Source: Streptomyces sp. Root431
GTDB lineage: Bacteria > Actinomycetota > Actinomycetes > Streptomycetales > Streptomycetaceae
Assembly: GCF_001426585.1 (NCBI RefSeq)
Contig: NZ_LMEI01000011.1
Coordinates: 184,240-248,239 of the forward strand
Direction of reading: 5' to 3'
Length of the DNA stretch: 64,000 nucleotides
Shown here: piece after piece, positions 57,967 through 64,000 of the stretch
Numbering within the stretch: the first letter of the stretch is position 1
Layout of the letters: each line of letters opens with the position of its first letter
The notes under the pieces: generated by a model
Told to the model about the DNA's origin: nothing
Database searches by the model: none
The model's input: the letters and a program-made list of their open reading frames with translations, nothing else
Position numbers and translations under genes: made by a program

Positions 57967-59310
57967 CTACAGGGGAACGCGCAGGGCCCCGTCGATGAGA
58001 GCCGCCGCCTCCCGGGCGTCGACTCCGCCGCTCGCGAGGAGATGTTCCCGCACCTGACGCAGCCGGTCCCGCAGCCGCCGCGACTCCATCCCCCGCGCCC
58101 GCTCGGTCATCTCCACCGCCGTGCGCGCCGCCCCGTCGGCCTCGCCCTGCCGCAGCTCGATCTGGCACAGCATGGCCAGCCGGTGCACGCGGCCCCGGTC
58201 GTGCGAGGGCGTCCTGACCGCCGCCGCGGCGTGCTCGCGGGCCGCCGGGAGATCACCCAGACTGAGCAGGGCCTCCGCGACCTGCACGTTGACGAGCCCC
58301 GGCTGGACGTACCCCGTCTCGGCCGGCTCCGTTCCCGGGCTGATCCGCTCCGCCTCCGCCTCCGCCCGCCGGATACAGGCCAGCGCGGCCACCCCGTCGC
58401 CCAGATGCGCGTACGCCTTCGCCTGCATCGCCGTCAGATCGGCGGCGAGCGCCGGGGTGATCTGCCGGCCCGCGGTCCGCAGCGCCGCCTCCGCGAAGGC
58501 CACCGCCTGCCGGTACTCCCCCATGAACAGCGACTGGTTGACCAGGAGCGCGATCACGTACGCGCCGAGCCCCCGGTCCCCACTGGCCTTCGCGAGCCGC
58601 AGCGCCTGGTGGAAATAGCGCTGGGCCAGACCGTGCGCGTCCGCGTCGTAGGCGCAGATTCCGGCCACCGCCACCAGGCCGCCGGTGGCCCGGTGCAGCC
58701 GCCGGCCGACCGCGTCGCTGTACGCGCCGCGGAGCAGCGGCGCGGTCTCGGTGGTGAGGAAGCCGACGATCCGGGCCCGCGTCGCGATGCCCCCGGCCTT
58801 GCGGTACATCTGCTCGTAGTGGGAACGGGCGGCGCTCAGCACGGCGATGTCGGCCGCGGACACCGTGGTCCCCCGGCCCTCGCGCGAGACGTCCACGTCC
58901 TCCGGCGGGTTCTCCCACTCCCACACCGGCATCACCGCGGGCGTACCCGTCACGGCCTGCGCTCCGACTATGTGCGGGCGCTGCTGCTGGTCGGAGCGCC
59001 ACAGGGCCGCCGCGCGCTCGACGAAGCCGGAGAGCGGCGTGCCGAAGGCGGGCGGCGGTCCGCCCGGCACCCCGAGGCCGATGTCGTCCAGGGTCACCTG
59101 CCGGTGCAGCCGGGCGGCGAGCACCTCGCAGATCAGGTCGGGCACCTGGCCGCGCGGCCGCTGGCCCTTCAACCAGCGGGCCACGGCGGTGTGTTCGTAG
59201 CGCAGGGGGATTCCCCTGGCCCGGCCGGCCCGGTTCACGCGGGCGGCGAGGCCCGCGTGGGAGACGCCCGCTTCGTCGAGCAGGGCGTCGAGCAGGGTGT
59301 TGGGCTGCAT
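57967..59310 (-). CDS. HTH-TPR transcriptional regulator (actinobacterial, NsdA-like)
   Basis: This 447-residue protein has an N-terminal helical DNA-binding-type region (MQPNTLLDALLDEAGVSHAGLAARVNR, then HTAVARWLKGQRPRGQVPDLI). The rest is helical repeats resembling TPRs (for example LAQRYFHQALRLAKASGDRGLGAY, AYAHLGDGVAALACIRRAEAEAER). Streptomyces has several such regulators that affect development or antibiotic production, of which NsdA is the best known; orthology to NsdA is not claimed. The ATG at 59310 has a weak GGGGGC site. It is upstream of the Nudix gene. Confidence 0.8.
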   Translation of the reverse strand: MQPNTLLDALLDEAGVSHAGLAARVNRAGRARGIPLRYEHTAVARWLKGQRPRGQVPDLICEVLAARLHRQVTLDDIGLGVPGGPPPAFGTPLSGFVERAAALWRSDQQQRPHIVGAQAVTGTPAVMPVWEWENPPEDVDVSREGRGTTVSAADIAVLSAARSHYEQMYRKAGGIATRARIVGFLTTETAPLLRGAYSDAVGRRLHRATGGLVAVAGICAYDADAHGLAQRYFHQALRLAKASGDRGLGAYVIALLVNQSLFMGEYRQAVAFAEAALRTAGRQITPALAADLTAMQAKAYAHLGDGVAALACIRRAEAEAERISPGTEPAETGYVQPGLVNVQVAEALLSLGDLPAAREHAAAAVRTPSHDRGRVHRLAMLCQIELRQGEADGAARTAVEMTERARGMESRRLRDRLRQVREHLLASGGVDAREAAALIDGALRVPL

Positions 59311-59530
59311 GCCCCCTCCGGTCCCTCGGTGAACTCAGCCTAGGGGGTGCCGGACCCGGCCCGTGGCCGATTCTCTACGGGTGATTTCGCACGGGGTGTG
59401 AACGAAGTACCCGTTCTTCCGGTCCGCGTACTCTGCCGGGCCCGGGCCCGCGCCGGTTGACTGTGCTTCTCGCCGCAAGGCGACGACCGGGCCGCCGGCT
59501 CCCCCCTCATACAGTGCGGCCGCCCGGTCC

Positions 59531-59583
59531 GCGTCGCCCGCCCCGCTGATCTGCCCGACACTCCGTGGCGGGGCGGGCGACGC
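59531..59583. terminator. 16-bp hairpin after the SpoIIE-type phosphatase gene
   Basis: GCGTCGCCCGCCCCGC and its exact complement lie 21 bases apart, ending 18 bases before the phosphatase stop codon and reading leftward. Confidence 0.65.
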
Positions 59584-59601
59584 CGGCGCCGGCCCCTCTT
59601 C

Positions 59602-60669
59602 TCAACAGTGGGAGGAGGGGGCGGGCCGGGGGCGGCGCAGCCCGGGTTCGGCGGGCTGCGCCGGCACCCGGACACGGTCGTTGCGGACGACGAGGAGCGC
59701 GATGTCGTCCGCGAGCCGGCCGCCCGTGTGATCGAGGATCGCCGTGTGGACCCGGCGGACCACGGTCGCGGGCGGCTCCCCTGCCACCGCGGTCAGGGCG
59801 TCGTCAAGGGCGAAGAACCGGCCACGGTGGTCCCGGGCCTCCTCCGCGCCGTCGGTGTACAGGACCATCGTCTCGCCGGGGAGCAGCCGGGAACCGGCGT
59901 ACGGAGCGAGCACGGCGGGCAGCGGAAGGACCCCGAGCGGCGGAAGCGGGTCGCCGAGCGGCAGCCGCTCCACCCGCCGTCCGATGCGGTACGGGCCGGG
60001 GTGACCGCAGTTGAAGGCGGAGAGCCGCCCGTCGGCCGCGACCTCCAGGAGCAGCAGCGTCACGAACTCCTCGGCCACCGGATGCTCCGGATCCACCCCG
60101 CTCCGCGCCGGGTGCTCGTCGCGCGCCCGCTCCCGCAGGTGCCGTTCGAGGGCCCGCTCCAACCGCCGCAGTACGCCGCCGAGTTCGGCTTCGTCGTGGG
60201 CGGCCTCACGGAAGCTCCCCAGAACGGCGACCACGGCGCCGAGCGCGGCGAGCCCGTGCCCCCGCACGTCCCCGACGACGATCCGCACGCCGTACGGGGT
60301 GGCCACCGCCTCGTACAGGTCCCCGCCGACGGACGCCCCCCGCGAGGCCGACAACTGCCCGGCGGCAAGCGCCAGTCCGTCGAGCCGGGCCGGAGGAGGA
60401 CGGAGCAGCACCTGCTGGGTGGCGTCGGCGACGGCCCGCACCCGGGCCAACTCCCGCGCGAGGCCTCGCCGGACACCGAGGAGCAGCCCGGTGCCGACGG
60501 TGAGGAAGACGACGCTGGTGGCGATCCGCATGGGAAGCCCCGGCTGCCGGGCCAGCGGACAGCCGAACTTCCACACCACGGCCACCGCGCCCCAGGCGGT
60601 GGGAAGAGCGAGCGGGGCCAGCCGGCGGAGCCGGGAGCCAGCCGAGACCAACGACCTGGAACGGATCAT
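59602..60669 (-). CDS. Membrane-linked PP2C/SpoIIE-type serine phosphatase
   Basis: This 355-residue protein has two N-terminal membrane helices (LALPTAWGAVAVVWKFG and IATSVVFLTVGTGLLLGV), then a PP2C-like SpoIIE domain (about 100-335). Metal Asp motifs are GGDLYEAV and VVGDVRGHGLAALG, with NCGHPGPYRIG and VLYTDGAEEARD. It probably dephosphorylates an anti-sigma antagonist, as many Streptomyces members do; the partner is not encoded nearby. The ATG at 60669 follows GGAAGGG. A terminator follows. Confidence 0.88.
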   Translation of the reverse strand: MIRSRSLVSAGSRLRRLAPLALPTAWGAVAVVWKFGCPLARQPGLPMRIATSVVFLTVGTGLLLGVRRGLARELARVRAVADATQQVLLRPPPARLDGLALAAGQLSASRGASVGGDLYEAVATPYGVRIVVGDVRGHGLAALGAVVAVLGSFREAAHDEAELGGVLRRLERALERHLRERARDEHPARSGVDPEHPVAEEFVTLLLLEVAADGRLSAFNCGHPGPYRIGRRVERLPLGDPLPPLGVLPLPAVLAPYAGSRLLPGETMVLYTDGAEEARDHRGRFFALDDALTAVAGEPPATVVRRVHTAILDHTGGRLADDIALLVVRNDRVRVPAQPAEPGLRRPRPAPSSHC

Positions 60670-60930
60670 GCACGGCCCTTCCCGAGCCCCGACAGCGCCC
60701 GAAGGCCCTGCGGCCCACAGGTCCGCCCCTGCGGCCGCGTCGATTCTGCCGACCGTACGGGCCACGGGGGAACACCCCCCGGCGATCTCACCCGAAGGAG
60801 TGAGCACCCCCGGCGCGCTGCCTTTCGCCAGGGCTCCGCCACGCGCACGGGTGCCCGAACCACGAGCAGGCGACCGATCCCGGCGGGGAGACAGGGACAT
60901 TCCGTCGGGCTGCGCACCCCGAGGGCGCGA

Positions 60931-61434
60931 TCAGGTCCAGGACGTGCGCTCCCGGAAGAGCGCGGTGATCGAGCCGACGGCCTCGGCGACGAAATCGCCC
61001 TGGACCACCTCCGGTACCGGTACCCGGGGATCGATGTGCGCGAGCGTGCGGCGGAAGGCCAGCTCCGCCTTCGCGATCCTGTCCGTCTCCGTGTCGTCGT
61101 GCTCGTACTCGACCCAGCGCCGGCTGATGATCTCCGCCACGCCCGGAACGTTCAGCGCCAAGTTGTGGGCGAGCGTGTCGGCGTAGTCCGTCTTCCACTC
61201 GTACGCGGTGGAGTTGAAGATCAGATTCGCGGTCCACCAGTACCAGAAGACCGCCATCTCGGCGTACCGCTCATGTTCGGCGACGTGCTCGTACTCGAAG
61301 ATCTCACCGGGCCCGACGGTGAAGTGGGTCGCCTCCAGGACGAGCTCCAGAGTGGCCATCAACGCCTGCTCGTTCTCCACCACTCGCGCGTAACGTGCCT
61401 CGCCGTCCGGAGAAGGCGACTCCTGACCGGTCAT
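60931..61434 (-). CDS. Unknown protein coupled to the hydrolase-propeller gene
   Basis: This 167-residue acidic protein has no signal peptide. Aromatic-rich helices occur in the middle (YAEMAVFWYWWTANLIFNSTAYEWKTDYADTLAHNL), and one may be membrane-associated. I recognise no family. The ATG overlaps the stop of the preceding large gene by four bases (ATGA), which shows translational coupling and common function. It could be a partner, inhibitor or immunity-like factor of the large protein, but nothing proves this. It is the last gene before the phosphatase gene, with an interval of about 260 bases. Confidence 0.75.
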   Translation of the reverse strand: MTGQESPSPDGEARYARVVENEQALMATLELVLEATHFTVGPGEIFEYEHVAEHERYAEMAVFWYWWTANLIFNSTAYEWKTDYADTLAHNLALNVPGVAEIISRRWVEYEHDDTETDRIAKAELAFRRTLAHIDPRVPVPEVVQGDFVAEAVGSITALFRERTSWT

Positions 61435-64000
61435 GTGGCTCCTCCGCAGATCACCGTGCAGATCCGACTGCTGGTCAGCGCGATCTCCTGTCCTCGGGCG
61501 TTGAGGTTCAGTTCGCGCCCCTTCTCCCCGCCGATCACTTCGATCGCACGCTGCTTCCAGCCGTCCACGAACCAGACGTCGTCCGCGTGTGCGGCGATTC
61601 CGCCGAGCATCGGCCGACGCGTGCGGACCACCTTGCTGACGACACGTGCTCCCCGGTCCACGCGCACGAGCGCACCCTGCATGTCGTAGATCCAGATGGC
61701 CTCCGACGTGGCGACCGGACGGCCGAACGGCACGGCGTGCAGGTCGAACGATTCGGCGACCGTGTTCATCAGGGGATCGATCCGGGACAGGGTCTGGCTC
61801 TTCGGACTGAGCACCCACACATCGCCGTCGACGGCGATCATCCCCATAGGCTGCTCGGGCACCGATACGACGGCTTCGACCCGTCCGGTCCCACAGTCCA
61901 CGCGCAGCACGGTCGACGACCTCTCGGCCGCCACCCACAACACTCCTGCCTCGCCCTCGACGACATCGCCGAGGCCCGGCTCCAGCAGGTGCCGACCGAC
62001 GATGGCGCCAGGAGCACCGTCGGCGCCGGGGTCGATCCGTACCAGTGAGTCGTCGGTCGTCACCCATACGGTGTCCGGCCCGGCGCGGACGGCATGGATC
62101 CGCTCACCGACATCCATCATGCGCACTTGCCATGTACCGAGGTCGACGCGGGCAAGCTCTCCCGTCGGACCACCGCCGCCCCATACGGTCTCGTCGCTGA
62201 CGTCCAGTCCGAGCTGGTTCGACTGCTCGAAACGCGGCGGCAGACGGAACGCACGCTCCAGCTCAAGCGTGCCCCGGGCGTGGACGACGAGAATGGCTGC
62301 GGCCTCGCGGGCCGCGTCGCCCCCCGGCAGCAGGATCGACAGGACGAGCACGGCCGCGAAGAACACGAGGACGGCGGCCGCCTCCCCACCGTGGCGGACG
62401 ACGGGGATCCACGCGAGGAGCGGTACGCACATGGCCAGCCGCACACTCCAAGGAACACGCGGATCGGCGGGTCGGCGCGTCACCAAGGCACGACGGGCCC
62501 GATCGTCCCAGGCCCACCACGTCGGCAGCAGGACGAGCATGGAGACGGCGGTCACGACCACGGCGGCGACGACGGCGCCGAGCACCCGACCCGCCAGATC
62601 GTCCCTGGCGAAATCCTGTACGGCGCGCTGGGCCGAGTCGGAGACGACGCCCGGCACGCGTGCCGCGAGGTCGCCGGTGTTCCGGGCCAGGTAGACCAGC
62701 GCTTCCACACCCAAGACGAACGGCACTCCGGCCAGCACGATGCCCAGGATCCACCGTGCGAAGGTGAGGATGTCCGTTCTGCTCCGCCGCGCTTGCTCGG
62801 CGGAGGCCGTGATCTTCCGGTCCGCCTCGGTGAGCCGTGCGTACTCCGTCCAGCCGGCCTCCCGCGCCAGTTCGGCGCTGACTCTCGACACGAACTCCTC
62901 GGTGTTCTGCCAGTACGTCGTGTGGTCGGAGAAGCTCGACCCGCGGTTGTGTACGGGCTGGGAGATCAAGCCCCGGCGGGGAGGACGTGCCAGCGACCCC
63001 TCGGGGACGGGATCCGCCGTGGCGAAGAGATCGATCCAGCGCAGGGACTCGCCGAGTTCGGGCAGCCCCAGCTGCGCGCCGGGACGTTCCGGGTCCGGCG
63101 GGCGGAGCTTCTCGGAGAGCCGGCCGAGGGCGAGGGCCACCACGACGGGAGCGATGGCGAACACGGCCCGGTCCGCGTACCAGAGAGCGACACCGCCGGC
63201 CAGCGAGAGGACCGCGAGAAGACGCGTACCGAAGCTGAGGCCCGCTCGGTCCAGGTCGAGGCCGCGGATGGCGGAGAGCTTGGCGATTCCCGCGCCGTAG
63301 GTGACGAACAAGGACACGTTCTCGGGCCGCGATCTGCGCAGCGCGGCATGCGCGATGGCAGCGCCCTGGGAATGCGCGACCACGGCCACGCGCTCGCATC
63401 TCCCCGCGAGCCATTCGACGTCCGACTGGACGCGGCTGACCATCGCATCGAAGACGAGCGGCTGGTCGGTCAGCGCGAAGCTGTCCCCGATCGACTCCGA
63501 GAGCAGGAGCTGGATCCGCTGGACGATCCCGCGCAGGGCGGGCACGACGCTGAGCACCACCAGCAGGGCGATGGCCACCTGGGCGACCAGGCCCACGACG
63601 AAGGAGAGCGTGTAGGCGGCGATCCGGCGCAGCGGGGGCAGTATGTACGAAAGGCACCACGCCAGGAACGTGAAGACGTCCTGCATCGTGTTGTCCTGGG
63701 GGACGTACTTCGCGACGAAGTCGCGCGCCTCCCGCCGTTCCTGCGCGAGGCTCTTCGGCGGCGAACCGACGAACCTCAGCTTGAAGTGCCGCTGCACCAG
63801 CCACGGCCCGGCCATGAGCGACCATCTCGCGAGCGTGCGGAACGACGGTGTGGGGAAGTCCTCGGCCCACCATGACTCCGCCAGGAGCCACGACCGCGAG
63901 GTGTGCGTGTCTCCGGTCCGCCCCTCGACCGTCAGCAGGGTGCTGGCGCGTGCGCCTTCGTCGCCGCGCCGCAGGAGCGTGCCCGACAGCGTGACGTCGA
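61431..64000 (-). CDS. Serine hydrolase - membrane - beta-propeller protein (5' end beyond window)
   Basis: The visible part is 856 residues, open to the right edge, so the N-terminus is missing. A hydrolase segment has VAVVAHSQGAAIAHAAL (nucleophile Ser at 63369-63371), WIDLFATADPVPEG (acid) and SSFSDHTTYWQN (His), a complete lipase-like triad. Several membrane helices surround it (for example LSFVVGLVAQVAIALLVVLSV, ILGIVLAGVPFVLGVEALVYL, VVAAVVVTAVSMLVLLPTWW, AAAVLVFFAAVLVLSILLPG). The C-terminal part from about 61450-62230 has repeated WVxxxxxxLVRID-type blades, a Vgb/YVTN-like propeller. The combination is unusual. The product is likely membrane-anchored, with unknown substrate. It is coupled to the next gene. 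Confidence 0.82.
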   Translation of the reverse strand, partial: DVTLSGTLLRRGDEGARASTLLTVEGRTGDTHTSRSWLLAESWWAEDFPTPSFRTLARWSLMAGPWLVQRHFKLRFVGSPPKSLAQERREARDFVAKYVPQDNTMQDVFTFLAWCLSYILPPLRRIAAYTLSFVVGLVAQVAIALLVVLSVVPALRGIVQRIQLLLSESIGDSFALTDQPLVFDAMVSRVQSDVEWLAGRCERVAVVAHSQGAAIAHAALRRSRPENVSLFVTYGAGIAKLSAIRGLDLDRAGLSFGTRLLAVLSLAGGVALWYADRAVFAIAPVVVALALGRLSEKLRPPDPERPGAQLGLPELGESLRWIDLFATADPVPEGSLARPPRRGLISQPVHNRGSSFSDHTTYWQNTEEFVSRVSAELAREAGWTEYARLTEADRKITASAEQARRSRTDILTFARWILGIVLAGVPFVLGVEALVYLARNTGDLAARVPGVVSDSAQRAVQDFARDDLAGRVLGAVVAAVVVTAVSMLVLLPTWWAWDDRARRALVTRRPADPRVPWSVRLAMCVPLLAWIPVVRHGGEAAAVLVFFAAVLVLSILLPGGDAAREAAAILVVHARGTLELERAFRLPPRFEQSNQLGLDVSDETVWGGGGPTGELARVDLGTWQVRMMDVGERIHAVRAGPDTVWVTTDDSLVRIDPGADGAPGAIVGRHLLEPGLGDVVEGEAGVLWVAAERSSTVLRVDCGTGRVEAVVSVPEQPMGMIAVDGDVWVLSPKSQTLSRIDPLMNTVAESFDLHAVPFGRPVATSEAIWIYDMQGALVRVDRGARVVSKVVRTRRPMLGGIAAHADDVWFVDGWKQRAIEVIGGEKGRELNLNARGQEIALTSSRICTVICGGAT

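Noticed and set aside
59340..59675. A 111-codon minus-strand open frame between the phosphatase and regulator genes
   Set aside because: It overlaps the phosphatase C-terminus in another frame and contains a terminator-like palindrome; composition is Arg/Pro-only.

Overview
The window is chromosomal DNA of a Streptomyces species. It is very GC-rich, with GTG and TTG starts, purine-rich ribosome sites and many leaderless starts. It carries the sporulation protein SsgB, a CGNR zinc-finger protein, an argCJBDR cluster, metNIQ, a fused BluB-CobT protein and TAT-exported enzymes. As far as I recall, the order thrS - ssgB - Ser/Thr kinase - cysG/cob - metNIQ - glpQ - argH - argRDBJC matches the core-chromosome segment of S. 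coelicolor that begins near SCO1531. To the right of argC the gene set looks more variable.

Layout. 1-9.9 kb: 5' part of thrS (truncated by the window), a coupled unknown/DUF4365 pair, a DEDDh exonuclease, two separate tRNA-Val(CAC) genes, an SRPBCC protein, a large membrane protein, ssgB and a CGNR protein. 10-16 kb: DsbA-like protein, tandem GNAT, pabB-pabC (folate precursor), a six-gene tRNA array (Gly, Cys, 4x Val-GAC), a zinc-ribbon protein and a kinase-fold phosphotransferase. 16-26 kb: Ser/Thr kinase, TrmH methyltransferase, siroheme synthase, BluB-CobT and CobL. These tetrapyrrole genes make siroheme and the late intermediates and lower ligand of cobalamin. 26-30 kb: D-methionine-type ABC importer metNIQ behind a Cys/Met-rich leader peptide. 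30-36 kb: membrane proteins, a sigma-like protein, GlpQ-like glycerophosphodiesterase with a probable PHO box, an acyltransferase, and a TetR-MFS efflux pair. 36-46 kb: argH, HEAT-repeat, PPOX-like and L,D-transpeptidase-like genes, then argC-J-B-D-R with ARG boxes at both arg promoters. 46-57 kb: ECF sigma with SnoaL domain, ABC-F protein behind a short uORF and hairpin, rRNA-type methyltransferase, a degenerate histidine phosphatase, a MocR regulator divergent from an EamA transporter, a GHL10 hydrolase and 3-hydroxyacyl-CoA dehydrogenase. 57-64 kb: Nudix hydrolase, HTH-TPR regulator, SpoIIE-type phosphatase, and a two-gene operon encoding an unusual serine hydrolase - membrane - beta-propeller protein that runs off the right edge.

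The most unusual observations are: (1) a 28-codon leader peptide ending in CMCRMCAF ahead of metNIQ, followed by a hairpin; (2) a large imperfect palindrome flanked by a 10-bp direct repeat between bluB-cobT and cysG; (3) MocR and transporter genes whose start codons overlap on opposite strands inside a perfect palindrome; (4) a leaderless 7-codon uORF whose stop codon lies in a hairpin ahead of an ABC-F gene; (5) a disordered extension of about 600 residues on BluB-CobT; and (6) the hydrolase/propeller operon at the right edge. No integrase, transposase, phage or CRISPR genes were seen, so the window is mostly core chromosome.
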